A DNA stretch of 64,000 bases from Aristolochia californica (lineage: Eukaryota; Streptophyta; Magnoliopsida; Piperales; Aristolochiaceae): assembly GCA_029961685.1 (NCBI GenBank), contig JARWKL010000015.1, positions 16,552,801 to 16,616,800 on the forward strand. Reading direction: 5' to 3'. The position numbers and the translations under genes are program-made. How positions within the stretch are numbered: position 1 is the stretch's first letter; the number at the start of each line of letters is the position of its first letter. The notes under the pieces are model-generated. The model worked only from the letters and a program-made list of their open reading frames with translations. It searched no databases and had not been told where the DNA came from. Shown here piece after piece: positions 10,655 to 24,600 of this stretch.

Positions 10655-13600
10655 AACTTGAGAATTTAATTTTTTCTACTCCATGAAATTTTTCGATTAT
10701 TAGGTCGTATGCATCTTCAACATGTTTCTGGCATGCATACCCACCACAATTAAAACATGTTAGGATCAATTAGAAATCTCTTTCATATAAAATTCCACCA
10801 AGCTATTAGGGGTTAAACTAGTGGAATTTCCCAAACATGGATAACAAAACTTTGGAGTTCATTTTTAGTGAGTGAAATAATTTTCTTAACTTACATTAAT
10901 TATAGTTTTAAATTTTTTGGCATAATGAACTCTAAAATATTAATTTTGTTGTGATCGTTTTGTTTACGAGAAAAGTGGGACAAGTTTGGATTTGAAAAAA
11001 AATTGAACATCCAAAATGGAAACATACAAATGCTGAGAGAGATAATTCCAAAAAGTATCTTTGATTTTGAAGGATAGGGAAAAATTGGGTTGTTTGGCCA
11101 TTGTAAATATCCAACCACACGTTAACTTGAGAATTTAATTTTTTCTACTCCTTGAAATTTTTGGATAATTAGGTCATCACATCTTCAACATATTTCTGGC
11201 ATGCATACCCACCACATTTAAAACATGTTAGGATCTATTAGAAATTTTTTTTTTTTATAAAATTCCACGAAGCTATTTGGGGTTGTGGAATTTCCCAAAC
11301 ATGGATAAAAAAACTTTGGAGTTCATTTATTGTGCTTGAAATAATTTTCTTTACTTACATTTATTATAGTTTACAGATTTTTTTGCATACATGAACTATA
11401 AAAAGTTCATTTTGTTTTGATCGTTTTGTTTACGAGAAAAGTGGGACAAGTTTGGATTGGAAAAAAAATTGAACTTCCAAAATGGAAATTGTACAAATGC
11501 TGAGAGAAATAATTCATAAAAGTATCTCTGATTTTGAAGGATAGGCAAAATGTGAGTTGTTTGGCTCTGGTAAATATCCAACCACACGTTATATTGAGAA
11601 TTTAAGTTTTTCTACTCTTTGAAATTTTTGGATCATTAGCTCATTTGCATCATCAACATGTTTCTTGCATGCATACCCACCACATTTAAAACATGTTAGA
11701 ATGAATTAGAGATCTCTTTCTTATAAAATTCCTCCACACTATTAGGGGTTGTACTAGTGGAATTTCCCAAACATGGATAACAAAACTTTGGAGTTCATTT
11801 TTAGTGAGTGAAATAATTTTCTTCACTTTTTTTATAGTTTTCAATGTTTTTTGCATTCATGAATTCTAAAATTTTCTTTTTGTCGTGATCGTTTTGTTTA
11901 CGAGAAAAGTAGGACAAGTTTGGATTTGACAAAAACTTGAACATCCAAAATGGAAACGCAAAAATGCTGAGAGAGATAATTCCAAAAATTATATCTTATT
12001 ATAAAGGATTGGCAAAAAGTGGGTTGTTTGGCTCAGGTAAATATCCAACCACACGTTAACTTGGGAGTATAATTTTTTCTACTCTTTGAAATTTTTGGAT
12101 CATTAGGTCATTAGCATCTTCAACATGTTTCTAGCATGCATACCCACCACATTTCAAACATGTTAGGATAAATTATAAATCTCTTTCTTATAAAATTCCA
12201 CCAAGCTATTAGGGGTTGTACTTGTGGAATTTCCCAAACATAGATAACAAAACTTTGGAGTTCATTTTTAGTGAGTGAAATAATTTTCTTCACTTACATT
12301 TGTTATAGTTTTTAAATTTTTTGGCATGCATTAACTCTAAAATTTTCATTTTGGTGTGATCGTTTTGTTCACAAGAAAAGTAGGACAAGTTTGGATTTGA
12401 AAAAAAATTGAACATCCAAAATGGAAACGCACAAATGCTGAGAGAGATAATTCCAAAAAGTATCAGTGATTTTGAAGGATAGGCAAAACGTGGGTTGTTT
12501 GGCTTTGGTAAATATACAACCACACGTTAACTTGAGAATTTAATTTTTTCTACTCTTTCAAATTTTTTTTGATCATTGGGTCATTTGCATCTTCAACATG
12601 TTTCTGGCATGCATACCCACCACTTTTAAAACATGTTAGAATCAATTAGAAATCTCTTTCTTATAAAATTCCACCAAGCTATTAGGGGTTGTACTAGTGG
12701 AATCCCCCAAACATGGATAACAAAACTTTGGAGTTCATTTTTAGTGCGTGAAATAATTTTCTTCACTTACCTTTTTTATAGTTTTCAATTTTTTTTGTAT
12801 GCATGAACTCTAAAATTTATCATTTTGTTGTGATCACTTTCCTTTCGAGAACACTGGGACATGTTTGGATTTGAAATTTGAACATCCAAAATGAAAATGC
12901 ACAAATACTGAGAGAGATAATTCAGAAAAAGTATCTCTAATTTGGAAGGGTAGGCAAAAAGTGGTTTGTTTGGCTCTGGTAAATATCCAAACAAACGTTA
13001 ACTTGAGAATTTAATTTTTCCAACTCCTTGAAATTTTTGGATCATTAGGTCTTTTGCATCTTCAACATGTTTCGGGCATGCATAGCCACCACATTTCAAA
13101 CATGTTAGGATCAATTCGAATTCTCTCTCTTATAAAATTCCACCAAGCTATTAGGGGTTGTACTAGTGGAATTTCCCAAACAAGGATAACAAAACTTTGG
13201 AGTTCTTTTTTAGTGCGTGAAATAATTTCATCTCTTACATTTATTATAGTTTTCAATTTTTTGGCATACATAAACTCTAAAATTTTCATTTTGTTGTGAT
13301 CGTTTTATTTACGAATAAAGTGGGACAAGTTTGGATTTGAAAAAAAATTGAACATCCTAAATGCAAACAGACAAATGCTGAAAGAGATAATTCCAAAAAG
13401 TATCTCTGATTTCGAAGGATAGACAAAAAGTGGGTTGTTTGGCTCTGGTAAATATCCTACCACATGCTTGAGAATTTAATTTTTTCTACTCCTTGAAATT
13501 TTTGGATCATTAGGTCATTTGCATCTTCAACATGTTTCAGGCATGCATATCCACCACATTTAAATGATGTTAGGATCTATTAGAAATCTCTTTCTTATAA

Positions 13601-13937
13601 AATTCCTCCAAGCTATTAGGGGTTGTACTAGTGGAATTTCCCAAACATGGATAATAAAACTTTGTAGTTCAATTTTAGTTCGTGAATTAATTTTCTTCAC
13701 TTACATATATTATAGTTTTCAATTTTTTTTTTGCATACATGAACTCTAAAATATTTATTTTGTTGTGATCGTTTTGTTTACGAGAAAAGTGGGACAAGTT
13801 TGGATTTGAAAAAAAGTTGAACATCCAAAATGGAAACGCACAAATACTGAGAGAGATAATTCCAAAAAGTTTCTCTGATTTTGAAGGATAGGCCAAAAGT
13901 GGGTTGTTTGGCAATGGTAAATATCCAACCACACCTT
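10655..13937 (-). repeat. Seven-monomer higher-order period, copy A
   Basis: Monomers seven apart share rare variants. After 10654, 13937 and 17240 all carry CTCCATGAAATTTTT, GGTCGT or CGTCGT, and CCACCACAATTAAAAC. The monomers ending at 12999 and 16295 share AGAAAAAGTATCTCT and a GTGGTTTGTTTGG variant. Those ending at 13466 and 16787 share the ACATGCTTGAG deletion. Confidence 0.7.
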
Positions 13938-16679
13938 AATTTGAGAATTTAATTTTTTCTACTCCATGAAATTTTTGGATCATTAGGTCGTTTGCATCTT
14001 CAACATGTTTCTGGCACGCATACCCACCACAATTAAAACAAGTTAGGATCAATTAGAAATCTCTTTCTTATAAAATTCCACCAAGCTATTAGGGATTGTA
14101 CTAGTGGAGTTTCCAAAACATGGATAACAAAACTTTGAAGTTCATTTTTAGTGCGTGAAATAATTTTGTTCTCTTACATTTATTATAGTTTTCAATTTTT
14201 TTTTCATTCATGAACTCTAAAATTTTCATTTTGTTGTGATCGGTTTGTGTATGAGAAAAGTGGGACAAGTTTGGGTTTCAAAAAAAAATTGAACATCCAA
14301 AATGGAAAGGCACAAATGCTGAGAGAGATAATTCCAAAAAGTATCTCTGATTTTGTATGATAGGTAAAAAGTGGGTTGTTTGGCTCTGGTAAAAATATCC
14401 AACCACACGTTGACTTGAGAATTTAATTTTTTGTACTCCTGGAAATTTTTTAATCACTAGGTCATTTACATCTTCAATGTGTTTCTGGCATGCACACCCA
14501 CCACATTTAAAACATGTTAGGATCTATTAGAAATCTCTTTCTTATAAAATTCCACCAAGCTATTAGGGGTTGTACTATTGGAATTTCCCAAACATGGATA
14601 ACAAAACTTTGGAGTTCATTTTTAGTGCGTGAAATAATTTTCTTCACTTACATTTATTAAAGTTTTCAAATTTTTTTGCATACATGAACTCTAAAATTTT
14701 CATTTTGTTGTGATCGTTTTGTTTACGAGAAAAATGGGACAAGTTTGGGTTTGAAAACAAAATTGAACATCCAAAATGGAAAGGCATAAATGCTGAGAGA
14801 GATAATTCCAAAAAGTATCTCTGATTTTGAACGATAGGTAAAAAGTGGGTTGTTTGGCTCTAGTAAAAATATCCAACCACACGTTAACTTGAGAATTTAA
14901 TTTTTTGTACTCCTGGAATTTTTTTGATCACTAGGTCATTTGCATCTTCAACATGTTTCTGGCATGCACGCCCACCACATGTAAAACATGTTAGGATCTA
15001 TTAGAAATCTTTTTCTTATAAAATTCCACCAAGCTATTAGGGTTGTACTAGTGGAATTTCCAAAACATGGATAACAAAACTTTGGAGTTCATTTTTAGTG
15101 CGTGAAAAAATTTTCTTCACTTACATTTATTATAGTTTTTAAATTTTTTTGCATACAAGAACTCTAAAATTTTCATTTTGTTGTGAACGTTTTGTTTACA
15201 AGAAACGTGGGACATGTTTGGATTTGAAAAAAAATTGAACATCCAAAATGGAAACTCACAAATGCTAAGAGAGATAATTCCAAAAAGTGTCTCTGATTTT
15301 GAAGGATCGGTAAAATGTGGGTTGTTTGGCCATGGTAAATATCCAACCACATGTTAACTTGAGAATTTAATTTTTTCTACTCCTTGAAATTTTTGGATCA
15401 TTAGGACATTTGCCTCATCAACATGTTTCTGGCATGCATACCCACCACATTTAAAACATGTTAGGATCTATTAGAAATCTCTTTCTTATAAAATTTGACT
15501 AAGCTATTAGGGGTTGTACTAGTGGAATTTCCCAAACATGGATAACAAAACTTTGGAGTTCATTTTTAGTGTGTGAAATAATTTTCTTCAATTACATTTA
15601 TTATAGTTTTCAAATTTTTTTGCATACATGAGCTCTAAAATATACATTTTGTTTTGATCGTTTTGTTTACGAGAAAAGTGGGACAAGTTTGGGTTTGAAA
15701 AAAAAATTGAACATCCAAAATGGAAAGTGACAAATGCTGAGAGAGATAATTCCAAAAAGTATCTCTGATTTTGAACGATAGGTAAAAAGTGGGTTGTTTA
15801 GCTCTGGTAAAAATATCCAACCACAGATTTACTTGAGAATTTCATTTTTTTTACTCTTGGAAATTTTTTGATCACTAGGTCATTTGCATCTTCAACATGT
15901 TTCTGGCATGCACACCTACCACATTTAAAACATGTTAGGATCTATTAGAAATCTCTTTCATATAAAATTCCACCAAGCTATTAGGGGTTGTACTAGTGGA
16001 ATTTCCTAAACATGGATAACAAAACTTTTGAGTTCATTTTTAGTGTGTGAAATAATTTTCTTCTCTTACATTTCTTAAAGTTTTCAATTTTTTTGCATAC
16101 ATGAACTTTAAAATTTTCTTGAGAACATTTTGTTTACGAGAAAAGTGGGACAAGTTTGGATTTTTAAAAAAATTGAACATCCAAAATGGAAAATGCACAA
16201 TTGCTGAGAGAGATAATTTAGAAAAAGTATCTCTGATTTTGAACGGTAGGCAAAAGGTGGTTTGTTTGGCTCTCGTAAATATCCAACCACACGTTAACTT
16301 GAGAATTTATTTTTCCCTACTCCTTCAAAATTTTGGATTATTAGGTCATTTGCTTCTTCAACATGTTTCTGGCATGCATTGCCACCACATTTAAAACATG
16401 TTAGGATCAATTAGAAATCTCTCTCTTATAAAATTCCACCAAGCTATTAGGGGTTGTACTAGTGGAATTTCCCAAACATGGATAACAAAACTTTGGAGTT
16501 CTTTTTTCGTGCGTGAAATAATTTTCTTTTCTTACATTGTTATAGTTTTCACTTTTTTTGCATACATCAACTCTAAAATTTTCATTTTGTTGTGATCGTT
16601 TTGTTTACGAGAAAAGTGGGACAAGTTTGGATTTGAAAAAAAAATTGAACGTCCTAAATGGAAACGGACAAATGATGAG

Positions 16680-16721
16680 AGAGATAATTCCAAAAAGTAT
16701 AGAGATAATTCCAAAAAGTAT
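16680..16721 (-). repeat. 21-bp tandem duplication inside a monomer
   Basis: Positions 16680-16700 are repeated exactly at 16701-16721 (AGAGATAATTCC then AAAAAGTAT). This lengthens the host monomer to 492 bp and is private to this monomer among those I compared. Confidence 0.9.
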
Positions 16722-16787
16722 CTCTTATTTTGAAGGATAGACAAAAAGTGGGTTGTTTGGCTGATGTAAATATCCAACCACATGCTT

Positions 16788-17240
16788 GAGAATTTAATTT
16801 TGTCTACTCCTTGAAATTTTTGGATCATTAGGTCATTTTAATCTTCAATATACCCACCACATTTAAAAGATGTTAGGATCTATTAGAAATCTCATTCTTA
16901 TAAAATTCCTCCAAGCTATTAGGGGTTGTACTAGTGGAATTTCCCAAACATGGATAACAAAACTTTGAAGTTCATTTTTAGAGCGTGAATTAATTATCTT
17001 CACTTACGTTTGTTATAGTTTTTAAATTTTTTTGCATACATGAGCTCTAAAATATCTATTTTCTTGTTGTTCGTTTTGTTTACGAGAAAAGTGGGACAAG
17101 TTTGGATTTGAAAAAAAAATTGAACATTCAAAATTGAAATGCACAAATGCTGAGAGAGATAATTCACAAAAGTTACTCTGATTTTGAAGGATAGGCAAAA
17201 TGTGGGTTGTTTGGCCATGGTAAATATACAACCACACGTT
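16788..17240 (-). repeat. Shortened monomer (453 bp) lacking one dyad arm
   Basis: Near 16848 the sequence runs from ATCTTCAA directly to TATACCCACC. It omits the CATGTTTCTGGCATGCA part that forms one arm and the core of the conserved dyad. Confidence 0.75.
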
Positions 17241-18181
17241 AACTTGAGAATTTAATTTTTTCTACTCCATGAAATTTTTGGATCATTACGTCGTTTGCAT
17301 CTTCAACATGTTTCAGGCATGTATACCCACCACAATTAAAACATGTTAGGATCAATTAGAAATCTCTTTCTTATATAATTCCACCAAGCAATTAGGGGTT
17401 GTACTAGTGGAATTTCCAAAACATGGATAAAAAAACTTTGGAGTTCATTTTTTGTGAGTGAAATAATTTTCTTCACTTACATTAATTATAGTTTTCAAAT
17501 TTTTTTGCATACTTGAAATCTAAAATTTTCATTTTGTTGTGATCGTTTTGTTTACGAGAAAAGTGGGAAAAGTTTTGATTTAAAAAAAAATTGAACATCC
17601 AAAATGGAAACCTACAATTTCTGAGAGAGATAATTCCAAAAAGTATCTTTGATTTTGAAGGATAGAGGAAAATTGGGTTGTTTGGCCATGGTAAATATCC
17701 AACCACACGTTAACTTGAGAATTTAATTTTTTCTCCTCCTAGAAATTTTTGGATTGTTGGGTCATTTGCATCTTGAACATGTTTCTGGCATGCATACCCG
17801 CCACATTTAAAACATGTTAGGATCTATTAGAAATCTCTTTCTTACAAAATTCCACCAAGATATTAGGGGTTGTTCTAGTGGAATTTCCCAAACATGGATA
17901 ACAAAACTTTGGAGTTCATTTTTAGTGCGTGAAATAAATTTCTTCTCTTACATTTATTATAGTTTTCAATTTTTTTTGCATACATGTACTCTAAAAAGTT
18001 GATTTTGTTTTGATCGTTTTGTTTACGAGAAAAGTGGGACTAGTTTGGATTGGAAAAAAAATTGAACATCCAAAACGGAAATGTACAAATGCTGAGAGTG
18101 ATAATTCATAAAAGTATCTCTGATTTTGAAGGATAGGCAAAAGTGGGTTGTTTGGCTCTGGTAACTATCCAACCACACGTT

Positions 18182-18651
18182 AACTTAGGAATTTAATTTT
18201 TTCTTCTCCTTGAAATTTTTGGATCATTACGTCATTTGCATCATCAACATGTTTCTGGCATGCATACCCACCACATTTAAAACATGTTAGAATCAATTAG
18301 AGATCTCTTTCTTATAAAATTCCTCCAAGCTATTAGGGGTTGTACTAGTGGAATTTCCTAAACATGGATAACAAAACTTTGGAGTTCAATTTTAGTGCGT
18401 GAAATAATTTTCTTCACTTACATTTATTATAGTTTTCAAATTTTTATGCATACATGAACTCCATCATTTTCATTTTTTTTATCGTTTTTGTTTACGAGAA
18501 AAGTTGGACAAGTTTGGATTTGACAAAAAATTGCACATCCAAAATGGAAACGCACAAATGCTGAGAGTGATAATTCCAAAAAGTATCTCTGATTTGGATG
18601 GATAGGCAAAAAGTGGGTTGTTTGGCTCTGGTAAATATCCAACCACACGTT
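18182..18651 (-). repeat. Representative short-subfamily monomer
   Basis: One complete 470-bp unit. On the + strand it reads from AACTTAGGAATTTAA through the dyad (18246-18288), AAGCTATTAGGGGTTG, GTACTAGTGGAATTTCC, the ATTATAGTTTTCAAA block, CATCCAAAATGG, CTGAGAGTGATAATTCC and on to ATCCAACCACACGTT. It lacks the three extra blocks of the long subfamily. Confidence 0.9.
18246..18288 (-). repeat. 43-bp dyad inside a - array monomer (example)
   Basis: AACATGTTT (18246-18254) and AAACATGTT (18280-18288) are perfect reverse complements flanking 25 nt with GCATGC. Spacing and arm sequence are the same as in the + array, so the feature predates the split of the two subfamilies. Confidence 0.85.
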
Positions 18652-21600
18652 AACTTGAGAATTTAATTTTTTCTACTCCTTGAAATTTTTGGCTCATTAG
18701 GTCATTTGCATCTTCCACATGTTTCTAGCATGCATACCCACCACATTTAAAACATGTTAGGATTAATTAGAAATCTCTTTCTTATAAAATTCCACCAAGC
18801 TATTAGGGGTTGTACTAGTGGAATTTCCCAAACATGGATAACAAAACTTTGGAGTTCATTTTTAGTGAGTGAAATAATTTTCTTCACTTACATTTATTAT
18901 AATTTTCAATTTTTTTTGCAGATATGAACTCTTAATTTTACATTTTGTTATGATCGTTTTGTTTACTAGAAAAGTGGAACAAATTTGGATTTGAAAAAAA
19001 ATTGAACATCCAAAATGGAAACATACAAATGCTGAGAGAGATAATTCCAAAAAGTATCTCTCATTTTGAAGGATAATCAAAAAGTGGGTTGTTTGACTCT
19101 GGTAAATATACAACCACACCTTAACTTGAGAATTTAATCTTTTCTACTCCTTGAAATTTTTGGATCATTAGGTCATTTGCATCTTAAACATGCATCTGGC
19201 ATGCATTCCCACCACATTTAAAACATGATTGAATCAATTAGAAATCTCTTTCTTATAAATTTCCACTAAGCTATTAGGGGTTGTACTAGTGGAATTTTCC
19301 CAAACATGGATAACAAAACTTTTGAGTTCATTTTTAGTGTGTGAAATAATTTTCTTCACTTACATTTATTATAGTTTTCAATTTTTTTTGCAACCATGAA
19401 CTCTAAAATTTTCATTTTACTGTGATCGTTTATTTTACAAGAAAATTGGGACAAGTTTGGAGTTGAAAAAAAATTGAACATCTAAAAAGGAAACGCACAA
19501 ATGCTGTGAGAGATAATTCCTAAAAGTATCTCTGATTTAGAAGGATAGGGAAAAATTAGGTTGTTTGGGCATGGTAAATATCCAACCACACGTTAACTTG
19601 AGAATTTAGTTTTTTCTACTCGAAATTTTTGGATCATTAGGTCATCTGCATCTTCAACATGTTATTGGCATGCATACCCACCACATTTAAAACAAGCTAG
19701 GTTCTATTAGAAATTTTTTTCTTATAAAATTGTACCAAGCTATTAGGGGTTGTACTAGTGGAATTTTTGAGACATAGATAACAAAACTTTGGAGTTCATT
19801 TTTAGTGCGTGAAATAATTTTCTTCACTTACATTTATTACAGTATTCAAATTTTTTGCATACATGAACTCTAAAATTTTCATTTTGATGTGATCGTATTG
19901 TTTACGAGAAAAGAGGGACAAGTTTGGATTAGAAAAAAAATTGAACATCCAAAATGGAAACGTACAAATGTTGAGAGAGATAATTCCAAAAAGTATCTCT
20001 GATTTTTAAGGATTGGCAAAAAGTGGGTTGTTTGGCTCTGGTAAATATCCAACCACACATTAACTTCATAATTTAATTTTTTCTACTCCTTGAAATTTTT
20101 GGATCATTAGGTCATTTGCATCTTCAACATGTTTCTAGCATGCATACGCACCACATTTAAAACATGTTAAGATCAATTTGAAATATCTTTTTTATAAAAT
20201 TCCACCAAGTTATTTGGGGTTTTACTAGTGAAATTTCAAAAACATGGATAACAAAACGTTGGAGTTCAATTTTAGTGCGTGAAATAATTTTCTTCATTTA
20301 CATTTATTTTAGTTTTCTATTTTTTTTGCATACATGAACTCTAAAATTTTCATTTTGTTGTCATCGTTTCGTTTACGAGAAAAGTGGGAGAGGTTTGGAT
20401 TTGAAAAAAATTGAACTTCCAAAATGGAAATTCACAAATGCTGAGAGAGATAATTCCAAAAAGTATCTCTAATTTTGAAAGATAGGCAAAAAGTGCGTTC
20501 TTTGGTTCTGGTAAATATCCAACCACATGTTAACTTGAGAATTTAATTTTTTCTTCTCGTTGAAACTTTTGGATAATTAGGTCATTTGCATCTTCAACAT
20601 GTTTCTGGCATGCATACCCTCCACATTTAAAACATGTTAGGATCAATTACAAATCTCCACCAAGCTATATGGGGTTGTACTAGTGGAATTTCCAAAACAT
20701 GGATAACAAAACTTTGGATTTCATTTTTAGTGCGTGAAATAATTTTTTTCACTTACATTTATTATAGATTTCAAATTTTTTTTGCATACAAGAACTTTAA
20801 AATTTTCATTTTGTTGTGATCTTTTGTTTATGAGAAAAGTGGGACAAGTTTAGATTTAAAAAAAATATAACATGCAAAATGGTACTGCACAAATGCTGAG
20901 AGATATAATTCCCAAAAGTATCTCTCATTTTGAAGTGTAGGCAAAAAGTGGGTTGTTTGGCTCTGGTAAATATCCAACCACACGTTAACTTGAGAATTTA
21001 ATTTTTTCAACTCCTTGAAATTTTTGGTTCATTAGGTCATTTGCATCTTCAACATGTTTCTGGCATGCATACCCACCACATTTAAAACATGTTAGGATCA
21101 ATTAGAAAACTCTTTCTTATAAAATTCCACCAAGCTATTAGGGGTTGTACTAGTGGAACTGTCCAAACATGGATAACAAAACTTTGGAGTTCATTTTTAA
21201 TGCGTGAAATAATTTTCTTCACTTACATTTATTTTTAACTTTTTTTTGCATACAAGAACTTTAAAATTTTCATTTTGTTGTGATCTTTTGTTTACGAGAA
21301 AAGTGAGACAAGTTTAGATTTTAAAAAAAATTGAACATCCAAAATGGTAATGCACAAATGCTAAGAGAGATAATTCCCAAAAGCATCTCTGATTTTGAAG
21401 GATAGGCAAAAAGTGGGTTGCTTTGGCTCTGGTAAATATCCAACCACACGTTAACTTGAGAATTTAATTTTTTCTACTCCATGAAATTTTTGGATCATTA
21501 GGTCATTTGCATCTTCAACTTGTTTCTAGCATGCATACCCACCACATTTAAAACATGTTAGTATCAATTAGAAATCTCTTTCTTAAAAAAATCCACCAAG

Positions 21601-24600
21601 CTAGTATGGGTTGTACTAGTGGAATTTCCCAAACATGGATAACAAAACTTTGGAGTTCATTTTTAGTGCATGAAATAATTTTCTTCACTTTCATATATTA
21701 TAGTTTTCAAATTTTTTTGCATACATGAACCCTAAAATTTTCATTTTGTTTACGGGAAAAGTTTGGATTTGAATATCCTTAATGGAAACGCACAAATGTT
21801 GAGGGAGATAATTCCTAAAAGTATGTCTGATTTTGAAGGATAGGCAAAATGAGGGTGGTTTGGCTTTGGTAAATATCCAACCACAAGTTGACTAGAGAAT
21901 TTAATTTTTTCATCTCCTTCAAAATTTTGGTTCATTAGGTCATTTGCATCTTCAACATATTTCTGCCATGCATACCCACCACATTTAAAACATGTTAGGA
22001 TCAATTAGAAATATCTTTCTTATAAAATTCCACAAAGTTATTAGGTATTGTACTAGAGGAATTTCCCAAACATGGATAACAAAACTTGGAGTTCATTTTT
22101 AGTGCAATAATTTGCTTCACTTACATTTATTATAGATTTCAAATTTTTTTCATACGTAAACTCTAAAATTGTTGTTTTGTTGTGATCGTTTTGTTGACGG
22201 AAAAAGTGGGACAAGTTTGGATTTGGAAAAAAATTGAACATCCAAAATGGAAAAGCAGAAATGCTGAGAAAGATAATTCCAAAAAGTTTCTGTGATTTTG
22301 AAGGATAGGCAAAATGTGGCTTGCTTGGCTCTGGTAAATATCCAACCACATGTTAAGTTGAGAATTTAATTTTTTCTACTCCTTGAAATTTTTGGATCAT
22401 TAGGTCATTTGCATCTTCAATATATTTAGGCCATGCACACCCGCCACATTTAAAACATGTTAGGATCAATTAGAAATCTTTTTCTTATAAAATTCCACCA
22501 AGCTATTAGGGGTTGTACTAGTGGAATTTCACAAACATGGATAACAAAACTTTGGAGTTAATTTTTAGAGCGTGAAATAATTTTCTTCACATTCATTTAT
22601 TAAAGTTTTCAAATTTTTTTACATACATGAACTCTAAAATTTTCATTTTTTTGTGATCGTTTTGTTTACGAGAAAAGTGGGACAGTTTGAATTTGAAAAA
22701 AAATCGAACATCCAAAATGGAAACGCACAAATGCTGAGAGAGATAATTCCAAAAAGTATCTCTGATTTTGAAAGATAGTCAAAAAAAGAGTTGTTTGGCT
22801 CTGGTAAATATCCAACGACACGTTAACTTGAGAATTTAATTTTTTCTACTCCTGGAATTTTTTTGATAATTAAGTCATTTACATCTTCATCATGTTTCTG
22901 GCATGCATACCCACTACTTTTAAAACATGTTAGCATCAATTAGAAATTTTTTTCTTATAAAATTCCACCAAGCTATTAAGAGTTGTACTAGTGGAATTTC
23001 CCAAACATGGATAACAAAACTTTGGAGTTCATTTTTAGGCCGTTAAATAATTTTCTTCACTTATATTGATTATAGTTTTCAAATTTTTTTGCATATGTGA
23101 ACTGTAAAATTTTTATTTTGTTGTGATCGTTTTGTTTACGAGAAAAGTGGGACAAGCTTGGATTTGAAAAAAAAATTGAACATCCAAAATGGAAGTTCAC
23201 AAATGCTGAGAGAGATAATTCCAAACAGTATCTCTGATTTTGAAGGATAGGCAAAAAGTGGGTTGTTTGGCTTGGGTAAATATCAAAACACATGTTAACT
23301 TTAGAATATAATTTTTTCTACTCCTTGAAATTTTTGGATCATTAGGTCATTTTCATCGTTAACATGTTTCTCGCATGCATACCTACCACATTTAAAACAA
23401 GTTAGGATCAATTAGAAATCTTTTTCTTATAAAATTCGACCAAGCTATAAGGGGTTGTACTACTGGAATTTCCCAAACATGGATAACGAAACTTTGGAGT
23501 TCATTTTTATTGCGTGAGATATTTTCTTCACTTACTTTTATGATAGTTTTCAATTTTTTTGCATGCATGAACTCTAAAATTTTCATTTTGTTGTGATCGT
23601 TTTGTTTACGAGAAAAGTGGGACAAGTTTGGATATGAAAAAAAAATTGAACATCGAAAATGGAAATTCACAAATGTTGAGAGAGATATTTCCAAAAAGTA
23701 TCTTTGATTTTGAAGGATAGGCAAAAAGTGGGTTGTTTTGCTCTGGTAAATATCCAACTACACGTTAACCTGAGAATTTAATTTTTTCTACTCGAAATTT
23801 TTGGATGATTAGGTCAATTGCATCTTCAACATGTTACAGGCATGCATACCCACCACATTTAAAACATGTTAGGATGAATTGGAAATCACTTTCATATAAA
23901 ATTCCTTCAAGTTATTTGTGGTTGTACTACTGGAATTTCCCAAACATGGATAACAAAACTTTGGAGTTCATTTTTAGTGAATGAAAAAAAATTTGACACT
24001 TACATTTATTATAGTTTTCAAATTTTTTTCCATACATGAACTCTAAAATTTTCATTTTGTTGTGATCATTTTGTTTACGAGAAAAATGGGACAAGTTTGG
24101 ATTTGAAAAAAAAATTGAACATCGCAAATGGAAATTCACAAATGCTGAGAGAGATAATTCCAAAAAGTATCTCTTATTTTGAAGGATAGGCAAAGAGTGG
24201 GTTATTTGGCTCTGGTAAATATCCAACCACACATTAACTTGAGAATTTAATTTTTGCTACTCTTTGAAATTTTTAGATCATTAGGTCATTTGCATCTTCA
24301 ACATGTTATTGGCATACATACCCACCACATTTAAAACATAGGATCAATTAGAAATCTCTTTCTTATAAAATTCCACCAAGCTATTAGGGGTTGGACTAGT
24401 GGAATTTCCCAAACATGGATAACAAAACTTTGGAGTTCATTTTTACTGAGTGAAACAATTTTCTTCACATACATTTATTATAGTTTTCAAATTTTTTTGC
24501 ATACATGAACTCTAAATTTTTTATTTTGTAGTGATCATGTTCTTTACGAGAACAGTGGGACAAGTTTGGATTTGAAAAATAATTTAACATAAAAAATGGA

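Larger units (their letters stand above)
13938..17240 (-). repeat. Seven-monomer higher-order period, copy B
   Basis: About 3.3 kb, partner of the preceding block. Some monomers instead match at fourteen apart: the cluster AAAAAGTTCATTTTG, AATTCATAAAAGTATC, GCATCATCAACATG and TAGAGATCTCTTTC at 11.4-11.7 kb returns at 17.99-18.3 kb (offset about 6.59 kb) but not at 14.7-15 kb. The full period may therefore be fourteen. Confidence 0.65.
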
